DNA of 64,000 nucleotides from Pyropia haitanensis (GCA_008729055.1 SDUX01000010.1:62001-126000); one strand, 5' to 3'. Numbered from the stretch's first letter, positions 21,287-34,257 are shown. The notes: a model not told the origin generated them from the sequence alone. Translations and numbers: made by a program.

Positions 21287-24200
21287 ATGAACCGCGGTCA
21301 GGGTGCCCCGCGTGGCGGCCGCGGTGCGGGGGGGCGCGGGCGCGGGGGCTCGGCTCGTGAGTGTGACGGTGCTGGCCGTGGCCGCGGCGGGGCAGCCGGC
21401 GGCGGTGGACGCGGTGGTCGTGCTGGTGTTGGCCGCGGGGGGGGTCGCGGCGCGGCGGCTGGCGCTGTCGGCGGCGGGGCTCCCCGCGGCGGAGGTGGGG
21501 CGGGCCACGGCGGCGGCGGCCGTCCGGGTCCCAGCGGCGCTGGTGGGGCAGGCCGCCGCGCCGCGCTGCGGGGCCGCGGGGGTGGCGGCCGCGGCCGTGG
21601 GTCTGGGCCGGGTGGGATGGCCCGCCCGACACCCCAGGGCCAGGTCGTGCCGCCGCTGGCGACGCCGTCCGAGCGCTTGGTGCGACGCGTGTGCGTCGAC
21701 GGCAAAGTGGTGACGACGGGGGAGCAGCGGCGGCTGCTGTTGAATGCTCTCGCCGAGTACAAGGACGGGGTGGACCTGGTCTTTTTGCTGTGCCGGCCGG
21801 ACGGGAATGGCGTGCGGCAGCTGAAGGCGGCGCTGGCGTCGGCAACGTCCTCTGCCTTCATCGTCGACGCTGTGATGCCGTTTGTCCGCCGCCTGGGTGC
21901 TGAAGACGTGGCGGTTGCCATGTGCAAGGAGCCGGTAGGGGATCTGCTGGAGCACTGCTTCTACCGCATCCCGGGCCTACTCGCGCTGTTGGAGTCCACG
22001 CTGGAGTCGGGCGACATGGATGCGGGAGGCAACCTGGGCGCCCTGTGTTGGCTCCTCCTCCGCCTCGCTGCCCGGTCTGCAGAGGCGCGGCACGACGCAA
22101 CGGTCCAGCGTCTGGCCGGCGCGCTCGGTGAGCGGCACGCGGTGGGGGCGCAGCAGCTGCTGACGGTTTTAAGCGAGCCGGCCGTCGCGCCTGCCGCCAT
22201 GGATGGCGTCTCGCTGAGCATCACCGACGTGCAAAGCATGAGCCCGGGCGGGCGGCACGGCAATGATCGGGCGAGCTACCGGGACGTGCAGATCTTGCCC
22301 ACGATCGAGGAGGTGAACTGCGAAGAGTCGCCGTACCTGCCCCCCCCGCCGGCCTTCCCCCCTGCCGAGGGCGCTGCCGCTGCGGGGGATGCCGCTGAGG
22401 TGGCGCTCGCGGTGGCGGCTGCGCTGGACCGCCAGTTTCGTCTCTTGCGGGAGGACCTGGTTGGCCCGTTGCGCGCTGCGCTACGCCAGTTGCGCGAGCA
22501 GGTAGACGCGGGCACCACCCTTCGCGGCACGCGGGAGCTCCCCGTGTACGATGGGGTGGAGATTATCGGCGTGCAGTTCCAGCCGCGGCCGTGCGTGCTG
22601 GTGCGCTGCCGGCTGCCGGCGTCGCACCGGGCGCGTGCGTGCCGGACTGTCAAAGAGCGCGACGAGTTTTGGTCGTCGCCTTTTGCTAGTCGCACGCTCG
22701 CGCAGGACGCCCTGGTGGGCCTGGCCGTGGCCGGCGTGCTGATCTGCTTTGGCACGGTCGTGTGGAGGGACGACCCCGCGCTGTCGGTGGTGGATGAGGA
22801 CGATGAACCGTGGCCGACGGTCGGCATCAAGTTTGGGGTCTACGGGTCAGACGTGGGCAATGCTGCTGTGACGGACCTGCTGCGCCACGTCGGCACCGGC
22901 GTGGTGCCGGGCGCGCAGCTGCTCCAATGCTCGTCGAGCGTGTTTGCTTACGAGCCCTTCCTCCGCTGCCTGCAACAGGCAACAACCGTACCGCTGGCTG
23001 ACCAGCTGCTGCTTGGCCAGCCGCCATGCCCGCCCGCGTACCTGGAGGGAGTGGACGTGGATGCGGAGATTGCGGTCTCTGAGGCCAAGGACGGGTTTGC
23101 CTACGACGAGCACCAGCGCCGGGCGATGGAGCTGGCGCTGACGAGCACGGTGTCGCTGACTCATGGACCCCCAGGGACTGGCAAGTCTCACTTGGGAATC
23201 CGGCTGGTGGATATCATCCACCGTAAGGCTCCAGCCGAGCGGTTCCTCATCATGTGCCACACCAACCACGCGCTGGACGAGTTTCTTATGGACCTGGTCA
23301 CGCACGGCATGACTGACATTGTGCGCATTGGCGGTCGCAGCAAGGAGGAAGCGCTGAAGAAGTTCAACCTGCGGGAGCTCGTGGGGCCGCGCGACAATCC
23401 CTCCATAGACGTCGACATGGTCTCCCGTCGCCGGTGTGGCATGCTCCGCCAGCAGATGACCGCTCTGTCTCTCCGGCTGGACGTGCTGTGCAAGCAGTTG
23501 ACCAACCTGACGGCCACCTCCATGTCCTGGACGTCGGTGCGGTCGTACCTGCTGGCAGACGACGCCACCGCGCCCCTGCTCGCGCAACTGGAGCCTGCGC
23601 AGTCGGCCTTTGCCCAAGTTGGCAAGGCAGGCAAGGCTCTGCGGGCTGTCGACTGTTGGCGCAGCTGGTGCGAAGGGCAGCGGGATCCGCGACCGCGTAA
23701 GCGGGAAGGTGCAGCACTGGGCGGGACAAGTGATGGGGTGTCTGACGTCGGGGTTGCGGTGGGGGAGGGTGCAGTCGACCTCTGGGCGCTGACCAGGGCG
23801 GAGCGCAGGGTGTTGCTCGAGCAGTGGCGCGATTCCATGTCACGGGACGTCCGTGAGGCCATTTCCGAGGCTCTCTTTAAGTACGAGTCGCTGCGCACGT
23901 CGCTCGACGCGGTCAACAAGGAGGCGTCCCGCAAGGTGCTGTTGGCCAACCGCGTGGTGGGATGCACCACCAGTGGGGCGGCCAAGCATTGCGACGTGCT
24001 GGCCGACGCCAATCTCTCTGTCGTCGTTATTGAGGAGGCCGGTGAAGTTCTTGAGGCGCACGTCCTTGCCGCCCTGCAGGCGTCCAACGCTGTCAAACAC
24101 CTGCTGCTCATTGGTGATCACCTTCAGCTGCGACCCAAGCTAGAGTGCTTCGAGCTCACGGTCAGCTCCAACGGCGGGCATGCCTTTGACCGGTCACTGC

Positions 24201-27200
24201 TGGAGCGGCTGATTGTGGGCGGCATGGCGCACGCCACCCTCCAGGTACAGCACCGGATGCGGCCGGCCATCTCGGCGCTGATTCGCCCCACCTACCCGTC
24301 GCTGCAGGACGCGCCGTCAACTCACGGGCGTCCTTCCATTCCTGGCGTGCGCGGTAACGTGGTGTTTCTCTCTCACGACCACCCTGAGCGAGAGGCTGCC
24401 GGCGACCTGAGCCGGAAGATCAACGATCACGAGGTGTCCATGGTGGCCGCGATTGTTGAGTACCTGCTGCGACAGGGGCTGGTGGAGTCGGACATTGTCG
24501 TGCTCACCCCGTACGCCTCGCAGCTGATGGAGCTGAACGTGGCTCTGGCGGCGACGGTCAAGGTGGTTGTAAGCGAGCGGGATGCGGACCAGGCGGCCCG
24601 CAGCGAGATGGTCGTGTCTCCTGGCAACAATTTTCGCGAGGGCATCCGTGTGGCGACGGTGGACAACTTTCAGGGGGAGGAGGCGCGCGTCATTGTCGCT
24701 TCCCTTGTGAGGAGCAACCAACGGCGGTCGATTGGGTTCCTCAAAGACCCAGAGCGCGTCAATGTTCTACTCTCTCGGGCCCGCGACGGGCTCATCATGG
24801 TGGGGAGCGCCGACACGCTGGTTGGGTCAAGCAGCCAGTCTGGTTCCCGGTTGTGGCGCGGCGTGCTGGGCGAGCTGGCAGCGGCCGGCTGCGTGCGCAC
24901 TTCGTTCCCGGCGCAGTGCCAGATGCACGGCACCCGCCCCGCTCAGCCCCTCTCCACGATCGCTGCGTTTCGGCGGTTTGTGCCGGACGGCGGCTGCGAC
25001 CAGCCATGCATGGCTGTCTTGCCGTGTGGCCACCGGTGCCCGCGACGCTGCCACCCGGGGCTGGACGCGGCGCACGAGCGGGTGCGGTGTGTGGAGGTGC
25101 TCCGCGTCCTGTGCCCCACGGGGCACCCCGTGTCCAAGCCGTGCTCCTCTGCTGGTGTGCCGGCGTGCCCGACGTGCAAAGAACTGGTGCGCATCGAGCG
25201 CGACGCCAAGGCGCGCGTGGCAAAGCTTCAACACAAGAGCGACGCGGAGCTCAAGAAGCTGGAGGAGCGCACCAAAGAAGCGCAGGTGGCCGCCAACAAT
25301 CTCCAGCGCGAAATCCTAGAGATGGAGGCCCTCACGGCCGCGACGCTCAAGCGCACCCAAGCCGAGCTCGCAACCGAGCGCAAGCAGCGAGAGTTAGACC
25401 TGCAGAAGAGCCTCTCGGCTATCACTGCAGAGGCGGCCGTGGCCGACGCGCAGCAGCAGGCAGAAGCGAAACTGCAGGAGCAGGAGCGGGCGGCCAAGGC
25501 CAAAGCGGCGGCCGACTTGTGCCGCGCGCGGGAGCAGCTGGCGGCGCTCAACGCGAAAAAGGCGGCGTCAGACAAGGAGCTGAGCCGCCTGGAGCAGTCT
25601 ACCCGCGACAAGCTGAGCGCGCTGTGCGCCAAGGTGCAGCGGGTGGAGCGGGAGTCGGCGGCTGTTGCCGCTTCTACTACGAAGTCGTCGGCGGCTCGTG
25701 TGGGGAAGCGGGCTGCGGACGCGGTGTCTCTCTGCCGGGATTTGGCGGCTCTTCTCCACGGCAAAGGGGACGCCGATGTGGTTTCGTTGTTGCGGGCCAT
25801 GCTTCCCGACAGTGACGCGGTGCGGTCTAGCTTGGGTGCTGTGCTGGGTGTCGGCGCGGACGGGGTGCGACTCGTGGCAGAGCTGCTGCACACGCCCTCC
25901 TTGCCGGACGAGTCGGAGTGCCCCGCCAGCCTGATCCGCGGCTTGCAGCTGATGGCTACCGGCCAGTGGCTGGCTGCTCATGATTACTTCACGAGCCCCA
26001 GTGCGTCCGCCGTGGACGCGGCGACATGCGGTTCCGACCTGTTGGCCGCCATCTGCCAGTTGCAAGTGACGGATATGCCAACTGCCGCGGCCACCGCGGA
26101 TGCCGACCCCACCAGTGCTGCCGCGGATGTCGCCCCACTCGCCTTCCTTCTTCACGCCCTGTTGTTGTCGGGCAGAGGGCGAGCCAGCAAAAACATGGAC
26201 GTCATGCGGGACGCCTTTTCCGCGGCCCTGGTGTGTTGTGTGCACCCGCGCACGCCCCTCTTTGCGCCGTGCGGCAAACTCGCTGTCGGCTGTCTGCGCG
26301 ACCTGGCACCACCCGTGCTGGCGCCGTTGATCAACCCCGCGGCCGTGCCGCTGGCCCCTGTTTCCCCGGCCGACCGGGAGCGCGAGCTGCTCCGGCGATG
26401 CGGCAGCAGCGTGGCTATTGGCAAGCTGTTGAAACTGACGGGCTTGTCAGCGTTGAAGAACAACTTTCTGGACCTCCAAGACCGCGTGCGGCTGGACAAG
26501 GAGCGGGGCACGGCAGACCGAGTGCAATATAACGCGCTCCTAACGGGCAATCCTGGTATGTTGTCTCTTTCGTGCTGTGTTGTGTAGTCAATGTGAGGGC
26601 GGGTGGCTGCTATTGTGGGGGCATGTGGCTGCCGATGTAAGGGCGAGGGTCAGCCCATGAGAGGTTGTGTCGCCGGCATGCGGCGACAGAGAAGCTCACC
26701 GGGACGAACCGTTTGTTCTGTCATCTTGATTGCGGACTGAATTCCCACGTGGGCAGGCACGGGCAAGACGGTGTGCGCCCGCCTGTATGGCGAGCTCCTG
26801 GAGGAGCTTGGCGTCCTGCCAAAGGGTAGCTGTTTTGTGGAGACTAGCGGCGCCAAGCTCGTCTCAGGCGGCGTAGCCGCCCTCCAGGGCGCACTGGACG
26901 AGGCGAAGGATGGTGGGCTGCTGTTTGTGGACGAGGCCTACCAGCTCAACCCGTCCAAAAACCAAATGGGCGGCCAGGTGCTCGACGTGTTGTTGACGGA
27001 GATGGAGAACCGTCGCGGCTCGCTCGTCGTCGCCTTTGCTGGCTACGCGGACCGGATGGAGGACTTGTTGGACTACAACGAGGGCCTGAGCTCGCGCTTT
27101 CGGCTGGTCTGGAACTTTGAAGACTTTTCTGTGGACGAGCTTGTGGATATTATCACGCAGCAGCTGGCCTCCATGACCCCCCCCTTTACGGCTGCCGACA

Positions 27201-29975
27201 AACACGTCCGTATCATGGCGAGACGGCTCGGCCGCCAGCGCGGGACGCGTGGCTTTGGGAACGCGCGGGCGGTGCGCAACTGGCTCGAGAACTCCCGTGA
27301 CCGCCAAGCCAAGCGCGTGTTGTCGGAGCGCGGAGCCGGGCGTGTGCCCGACGTGTTGCAGCTGTCGCGGGAGGACCTCCTTGGGCCGCGCACGCTGGAC
27401 GTGTCGCAGAGCGAGGCGCTTCGTGACCTGCACGCCCTACGCGGTTTGGAGCAGGTCAAAGCCAGTGTACGCCAGCTGCTCCTCCTGGTTGAGTCGAATG
27501 CTGAGCGGGAGGACCGGGAGCAGCCGGTGCAGGACGTGTGCCTGAACCGCCTGTTTCTTGGTGGGCCCGGCACGGGGAAAACGACGGTGGCTTCCATCTT
27601 TGGTCGCTTTTTGGCGGAGCTCGGCCTGCTCAGCAAGGGGGACGTGCTCGTCAAGAACCCCTCTGATTTTATTGGTGGTGTGCTGGGCGCGTCGGAGGCC
27701 AACACCAAGCGCATCTTGTCGTCGGCTGTTGGCTGCGTTCTGGTGATCGACGAGGCATATGGCCTCCACAGCGGGGGGGGAGTTGCTGGCGGCGGCGCGG
27801 GGGACCCGTACCGGTCGGCGGTCGTGGACACCATCGTGGCAGAGGTGCAGGGCGTGCCCGGCGCCGACATTTGTGTATTGCTGCTCGGCTACGAGGAGGA
27901 GATGCGGACGTTTTTGCGGGACGGCAACCCCGGGCTGCAGCGGCGGTTTCAGATGGAGAACGCGTTTATTTTTGACGACTTCTCCGACGAGGACCTGCTC
28001 CAGATTCTGGTCGCCAAGGCAGCCAAGCAGGGTTGGGAGGTTTCTTTTGACGACGCCCGAGCTGCAGTGCGGGCCCTTGCCAAGGAACGCGTCAAGCCCA
28101 ACTTTGGTACGTGCGCGACCGCTGCGACCACACGTGTTGATTCGCCATCTTGGCTGGAGCAGGTGCATGGCCTACGCGGTGCTTGCGTGCGGTCGGTGCT
28201 CTTTCCGCTTGCTTGGCGTGGCGCGGTGCTAACTTACTCGGCCCTCGCATTCATCTCCTGGTTGCTGTCGCCACGCTCTTCCCTTGGTTTCTTTCTCGTC
28301 CTCCACCTCCTTACTGTTCATCTATCTCACGCGCCAACCTGTGCCCGTAGGCAACGCTGGGGCTGTGGAAAACCTCCTTTCCGCTGCCAAGATGCGCTTT
28401 GAGCGCCGTATGGCTGGGGTGTCGGCTGCGGAGCGTGCCGCGACGACGACGCTGGAAGCGTCGGACTTTCTGGCTGAGGACGACGCTGACACGCTGGCCC
28501 GTCGCCGCGACCCTGCCAGCATCTTTGCCGATCTTCTCGGCGTTGACGAGGGCGTCGTGGATTGGCTGCGCGACGCCCAGGCGACGATTGAGCAGGCGCG
28601 CAGGATGGGCCGGGACCCGCTGGACGATATTGAGCTGACGTTTGCGTTTGTTGGGCCGCCCGGGACGGGCAAGACTACCGTCGCCAAGCGGATGGGCGAG
28701 CTCTTTGAGGCCCTTGGTATCCTCCCGACCTCCAAGGTGGAAATGACGTCGGCGAGTGACTTTTCTACGGGCTACATAGGGCAGGCTGGCGGCAAGGCGC
28801 GCCAGATATTTGAGCGTGCGGTTGGAGGCGTGCTTTTCATTGACGAGGCCTACCGCTTCTTGGAGCGAACTGGCCACGGCTACATGGCCGAGGTGGTGGA
28901 TGAGATCGTGCAGATGCTGACGGAGGACCAATTCCGCAACAAGATGGTGCTGGTGCTGGCCGGCTACGAGGACCTAATGGACGACATGCTTGCTGGCGTC
29001 AACCCGGGCCTGCGCAGTCGCGTCACGCAGAAGCTCCCGTTCCCACCGTTTGATGCAAAGCGCGCGTCGGCGTGCCTGCAGCAAAAGCTGGCGGCCGCGG
29101 GCTTTGCGCTGACGCCGGGCGGCCTCGCTGTCCTCCCGGCGCTGGTCGAGCGGCTCATCGCCGCCCCTGACTGGTCTAGCGGGCGCGACGTGGACACGTG
29201 GGCCAAGCGCATCCGCCGAGCGGTTGCACGCAACGGCAGCGCGGTGGCGGTGGCGGGAGGTGGCTCGACGCTGGCGGTTGGGGCCGATGCGTTGCGCGTC
29301 TCCCTCGAGGACTTCCTGTCGACCAAGGCGTCGGCTCCTTCTGGGGGTGCAGCGCGCAGCACCAGGGCGCGTGCGGCGCCGCCGATGGCGGCCATGCCAA
29401 CGACGGCGGCACCCCCGCGGCGTCTGACGTCGGCCCCCCCGACCCTCGTCACTACCGAAGCGGATGCCGAGCAAGTGGCAGAGGCGGTCACGGAGGTGGT
29501 GGCGGACCCGTCGGCCACCGACGACGACCTTCGAGCGGCACTGCAGCGCGCGTGCGTGGACCTTGGCTACGACGTCTCCCTCGACGCCCGCCGCTCCCTT
29601 GTTTCTTTGCTCGTTGCTGTCGAGGCGGGCGCCCCTTTCCCGGAGCCCATCCTTGCCTTTGTGCGCACCGAGACGGCGTGCGCCGACGACGACCGCATCG
29701 ACCGGGTGCTGCGGCCGCAGGTGGCGGGCGTGCGGTCATCGTTTGACGCGGCGGTGCGGCAAGAGGAGGCGCGGCTGGCGGAGCTCGCGCGCCTTGCCGA
29801 GGCGGAGCGCGCGCGGGAGGAGGCCGCCGAGGCGGCGCGGCAGGCCAAGCTCCAGTCCATGGGGCCGTGTCCGGCGGGCTTTGCGTGGCACCGTGAGGGG
29901 GGGGGGTGGCGCTGCAACGGGGGCAGCCACACGCTTTCTGCTCGGCAAGCCGCGGCGCTGCTGGGGGAAGGCTAA
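21287..29975 (+). CDS. ZNFX1/UPF1-like helicase fused to three CbbX-type AAA+ modules (three exons)
   Basis: Exons are 21287-26555, 26757-28106 and 28351-29975, giving 2747 residues with the frame kept across both GT-AG introns. The N-terminus is RGG-rich (about 1-110), as in RNA-binding proteins. An SF1 helicase follows: Walker A GPPGTGKS at 627, E-E-A-G-E at 916, GDHLQLRPK near 943, Q-H-R-M-R-P near 988, DNFQGEEA near 1126 and NVLLSRARDG near 1160. A Cys/His-rich NF-X1-type segment (CGHRCPRRCHPG) lies near 1240-1290, then a long coiled coil at about 1300-1480. Three AAA+ modules follow, with Walker A at about 1755, 2025 and 2308 and Walker B FVDEAYQL, VIDEAYGL and FIDEAYRF, all with the D-E-A-Y of CbbX/SpoVK. 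The C-terminus has CPAGFAWHREGGGWRCNGGSH, seen in the same class of fungal and oomycete proteins. ZNFX1-type helicases act in small-RNA pathways and antiviral sensing; CbbX-type modules remodel proteins. The role of the fusion is unknown. The start is the first ATG in frame. Confidence 0.92.
26556..26756 (+). other. intron 1 of the helicase-AAA gene
   Basis: This 201-nt GT-AG intron (gtatgt...gggcag) splits the first AAA+ Walker A: exon 1 ends G-N-P-G with a phase-1 break, and exon 2 resumes T-G-K-T. Joining restores GNPGTGKT exactly. Confidence 0.95.
28107..28350 (+). other. intron 2 of the helicase-AAA gene
   Basis: This 244-nt GT-AG intron (gtacgt...cccgtag) is preceded by a pyrimidine-rich tract at 28270-28320. 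Joining gives K-P-N-F-G-N-A-G-A-V-E-N-L-L, the characteristic end of one CbbX-type module (N-x-G-x-V-x-N). The break is phase 1. Confidence 0.93.
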
Positions 29976-32961
29976 GTCTTAGCCGATAGCGGTGTCGTCT
30001 TGTGGTTTTGATTGCGTCTGCTCTTTGCTCTGTGCCGTCACAATTGGCTGGGGGATAGCGGTGGGGCATCTGAGCGTGGCCTCCCGCACTTGGTGCCTCT
30101 GCGGTGGGCACGGTTCTCCGTCTGTTTGCCGCTCATTTCCTTTTCTTTCTGTTGTCTCTCTCCAGTGACAGAGGTTGGCGTGAACTTCTGTGGCCGCATG
30201 GACTGCTTGCCCGCGACAGGGCGTACTGGTCGCCGTTCCCCCCGTCTGCCGTCTTCTGACAGTCACCCCCGCCTGGATCGGCCGGTGGCGCCGCCACCCG
30301 CTTTGCCTCGGCCCGCGGCCGCCGATGGGCGCCCCCACCCGTGTGGGACACCGACCAGACCCCCGCCTGGCGCCCGCGTGGCCCCTTTTTGCGTGCCCTG
30401 TGCGCGCCGACGCGGGCCGGCGGCGCCGCCACGGTCCCCCCCCCCCCACCCCCCCCGCCGCACCACCCCGACACTCGCAGCGGGTGCGGCCGTTGGTGGG
30501 TGCCCGCCGCCCGTCTGCTGCTGGCGTGTGCGTGTGTGTGCGGCTGCCGCGCAGACCGCGGGCTGCCGCTCGCGGGCACCGCCAACTGGCTTCGTGGCAG
30601 AGCCCGGGCGCGGCGGCGTTGCCACCGCCCGCCGCCCCCACCGCGTCGCGGCCTAGACGATGGCAGCGACGGCGATGGTCAGCGCTACCCCCTCCTACGC
30701 TCCTGCCCTATTCTCCACCCTTCCAATACACGCACGTGGCGGCCACCCGCTACACCAACGGCGCCGCCCTGTAGACGGCGGCCACCGCGACGCGGCTCTG
30801 TCTGGCGCAGCTGCAGCGCCCGGCGGCGGCGCTCTCCCCGGCCGCCATGACTCTGGCGGGCGTCACGGTTGAATTGACATTGGGTACCGCCGCGGCCGCC
30901 GCGGCGGCTGCGCAGACGCTCTCGGAGCGTTCGTCACGTTGAACACCCTTCGCTCCTCCCCCTGCTGTTTCTCCGTGCTCTCGCCGGGGGCCGCAGAGGA
31001 CGAGTAGTGGCCGGCGGCGGCGCCACCGCCGACTGGAGGCGGTAGGCGGGGACTTGGGGGGATGGGGGGGCATCGCAACTGGACGCGGTGGCCCCGGGTA
31101 CACGCCGCCGCCTTCACCCATCCCCACCGCTGACTGACGCCGCGGCCGCCGCCGCTGCCGCCACCGCCGCCGCCAGCCGTTGCCGCTGCGATAGCTGCCG
31201 CCGCCACGGCACATCCGAGGGGGCTCTGCACTCCCCTTGCGACCGCTGCCGCAGGCCACCCCGGGTGTCGAAAACAGCCGCCCCACGGGGCGCCAGAGGA
31301 GCCCTTGACACGAGCGCGCTGGGCATGCCACGCGCGCTTGCCGCGGCGTCGGCCGCCACTTGGCCTGGCCGACGCGGACGTCGCTGCCGCCACGGCCGCC
31401 GCCGTGGCCGCCGCCGCAGTTGCGTCCGCTGCCGCCGCCGCCGCTGCTGCGACGCTGCCCGTCTCGACGCGGCGGCCGGCAGCCGTCATGACGGCCACCG
31501 CCGCCGCCACCGCCACCGCCACCACCGCCGCCGCCGCTGCCACCGCCGCCGCCGTACGCGTCACGGGCGCCGGCGGCCGTCGCGAGTGCCTGTCGCGCAT
31601 GGTGGCAGCCCGCGGCGGCGCTTCGTGCGCTCGAATGCGGGGGACGACGGCGGCGGCAGGGCTTGCCGGACCGTTTCAAGGCGGCGGTGGTCTCGGCTGG
31701 GGAGACCGTAATTCGCCTCACCGGCGGCGGTTGTCGCAGCGTTTTGTATGTCGCGGTGGCGACGATGACGGCGGCGGCTGCGGCGGCGGCATCGGCAGCG
31801 GCGGTGGTGGCGGCGGCTGCCGCGGCGGTAGCAGCCGCGGCGAGGGCCACTTCCGCCGGCGCGCGGTGTCCGCCATCCAGCGCCACGGACCGCCGTCGAT
31901 GGGGCCACCCTCCCCCCCGCCCCCTATGCCTCCCGTTCCCGCGGCGGGGACGGCGGGCTGCGCGCATCCGCCTCCCCCCGCTGGACAGCATTGACCGGTA
32001 CGCCTGCGGTGGGGTGGCGGTCCGCGACGACGCGGGCCAGGAGGAAGGCGGGCGTGTGGCCAACGATACGGGGGCCTGCGGGATAGGGGGTCGGTGGTAG
32101 CGCTGGGGGGAGGATGACGGCTGCTTTGGCGGCAGCACAGGCGGCCGCCCGGCTGTGGGGGAGGCCGCGGCCCGTTTGGCAAGCCCCCATGTGCCGGCGA
32201 AGGGCTGCCGCAGCCGCCGAGCTGACGGTGGGCGGGGAACTCTGCGCGGGCCGCCACCGCAGCGGCAGGAGGAAAGCAACAGTGCCAGCACAGCCGCACT
32301 GGGGTAGCAGAAGCGGGGGGGCGTCCGCATGCTGCCGCCACGGCGGCGTTGCTGGGGCATCTACGCGGCCATCTGTTTTTGTGCGTGGGTGCGGGAGGCG
32401 GCCAGCGACGGGAAGGGAAGATGGCGGAGGGGTAGGGGGGGAGGGCGTGCACAAGGGGGGGAAGGAGGAAGGAAGGAGAGGCGGGGCACCGTGAAAAGCG
32501 CAACTGACGCTACCCGGCGCACGCCGCTCGCCTCTTTCCGCACGCTCCGTCCGTCTCTCCCTCTCCCGCCCGACTGCAAGCCTCATTGCCGGGGCGTCAG
32601 CACATTGCCGCCGCTGCGCTCACGCGGTGCGGCCGAGCCGGTCGCGATTGTACCCAAAAAGGGTGCAGGGGTCGGCAACGGGAGGAGACGCGGATGGAAG
32701 GGGGAAGTGGGGGGGGGGGGGCATCCCTGGAAAAGCACAGCCACCCCACGAAGACGCGCGGGGAACGCTGCTGGACAGCGGGGGGAGTCCTGTGGGAGGG
32801 GGGAGGGGAGTTGAACTTCCCCGAAGGTGGGGTGAGCCTCAATCGACGGCGTTTGACAGGCGGCGGGTGCAACCGCGGCGGCGGTCACAAACCGACCCAA
32901 CGGCACCTCAGCGCCGGGGCGCCCGTAGCATCGCAGCAGCCTCTCCTCGGGCAGCACCAGC
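29976..32961. other. GC-rich region with ambiguous coding, no recognised gene
   Basis: 3 kb after the helicase-AAA stop. Several readings compete. On the minus strand a frame runs from about 32360 to 30750, ending R-A-A-P-L-V. On the plus strand a frame open from about 31492 to 32100 contains non-repetitive patches (LPDRFKAAVVSAGETVIRL at 31660-31720 and DSIDRYACGGVAVRDDAG near 31985-32040). An Ala-rich tract is readable both ways at 31370-31560. A small plus frame also runs 32114-32494. Without homology I cannot choose. At least one unrecognised gene is likely between 30.8 and 32.5 kb, and 29976-30650 looks like 3' flank. Confidence 0.35.
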
Positions 32962-34257
32962 CTACTCGCCCAAATGGTCGCTCTCCAACATGGCCGCGTC
33001 GCCTTCCTCCTCTCCGCTCGAGTCGCTCTCACTACTCGCCGCCACCTCGTACGACGCAGCCACCGTGGGCACGTCGCCAGCAGCGACGGCCCCGCCGTCG
33101 GGGCCTCGGCTAGCGCTGACGACTGCGTCGGCACGCGGCATCCGTCCCGCGAAGTCGCCGCCGCAAGCCGCGCCCGCACCGCTGCCGCGTCCCCCACCGC
33201 TGCCGCCATGGCCGCCGTCGTCGCTGCCTTCGGCGTCGGGCGCACCACGCACCGCAGGGCGCCGCCCATAGTCCATGATGCCCGCCTCGCCGGCGGGCAG
33301 TGGCACGTCAACGTGACGCTTCCGCCGGTGCCCCACGGCGTGGGCGCGGTGGCGAAAGCGCTGGCCGCAGACGCTGCACCCAAACCGCCGGTGCCCGTGG
33401 TGGGTGTCCCAAAAGTGCTGCTTCAACGACTCGTGCGTGGGCATGGCCTGCGGGCACTGGGGGCAAGGGAACGGGCTTTCCCCATCGTGGACAGCCACGA
33501 GGTGCTGGCGCAGCAGTGACGGGCTGGACAGCCGCACCCCACAGTACTCGCAGGTAGGCGAGGCCAGCGCCGCCTCTGCTGCCGCCACAGCTGCCGCCAC
33601 CTTTGCCGCCTCCGCCGTAAGCGACGCGGCAGCCGGACCGCGGGAATGGTTGGCGGCCACTGCGACGCCATCCCCACCGCCACCGCCCCGCTCATCACGG
33701 GGGGCCCCGTCGTCGCGCCCTCCGACCCCATGGCCAAAGTCATCGCCGCTGGGTTCGGTGCCACTGCTGCCACTGCCACCATCCCAGCTGCACCCGTCTT
33801 CGACACGCAGCGGCCCGGCGCTACTGCCCGGCAACTGCCGTGCCGGTCGGGATGCAACGCGGGGATTGCCGGACACGGCGGGCACCACGCGGAAGCGGGC
33901 ACGCTTGCGCAGCGGCAGGGCCGACTGGGCCCGGTCCACGCGATAAGGCGACACCGCCACCGCAGCATCCGCATCGGTCGTGGTGGGCGCGGTGAGGGTC
34001 CCACAAGCGGCCGCCGTCGAGGGTTCCGCAGCAGCAGCAACCGCCTCTGCATCAGCGTCCACGACGGCGTTGGAGTCGGCAGCCACGGCGGCCGCGGCGG
34101 CGCGGTTGGACACCCCGTCGTGGCCGTCGCGAGAGATGACGGGCCGCTCGTCCGGAGCGCAACCCCCGTCACCATCCCCACTGCCACACATGCGCCCACG
34201 CTGGCCATCGCTCACGCCAACGTCACGACCGCGCCACCCCTCATCCCCGGTGGCCAT
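32962..34257 (-). CDS. C2H2 zinc-finger protein (three fingers)
   Basis: Single frame of 431 residues from ATG 34257 (M-A-T-G-D-E-G-W). The N-terminal half is Ala/Asp-rich and disordered-looking, with a basic patch (LPLRKRARFRVV) that could be a nuclear localisation signal. Three consecutive C2H2 fingers lie at about residues 235-320: C-x2-C...H-x4-H in CEYCGVRLSSPSLLRQHLVA, a second beginning CPQCPQAMPTHESLKQHFWD, and a third beginning CSVCGQRFRHRAHAVGHRRK. The tail is acidic and Ser-rich (SSESDSSGEEEGDAAMLESD), like an activation or casein-kinase-type region. Likely a nuclear DNA- or RNA-binding regulator; the target is unknown. Its start lies 53 bp from the ATG of a plus-strand frame, so a shared promoter is possible. 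Confidence 0.85.
   Translation of the reverse strand: MATGDEGWRGRDVGVSDGQRGRMCGSGDGDGGCAPDERPVISRDGHDGVSNRAAAAAVAADSNAVVDADAEAVAAAAEPSTAAACGTLTAPTTTDADAAVAVSPYRVDRAQSALPLRKRARFRVVPAVSGNPRVASRPARQLPGSSAGPLRVEDGCSWDGGSGSSGTEPSGDDFGHGVGGRDDGAPRDERGGGGGDGVAVAANHSRGPAAASLTAEAAKVAAAVAAAEAALASPTCEYCGVRLSSPSLLRQHLVAVHDGESPFPCPQCPQAMPTHESLKQHFWDTHHGHRRFGCSVCGQRFRHRAHAVGHRRKRHVDVPLPAGEAGIMDYGRRPAVRGAPDAEGSDDGGHGGSGGGRGSGAGAACGGDFAGRMPRADAVVSASRGPDGGAVAAGDVPTVAASYEVAASSESDSSGEEEGDAAMLESDHLGE

Noticed and set aside
27560..28720. CbbX-like AAA+ modules as a possible nuclear Rubisco activase gene.
   Set aside because: True CbbX is a single-module protein of about 300 residues. Here the modules are tandem and spliced in frame to a helicase, so they belong to the large fusion protein.
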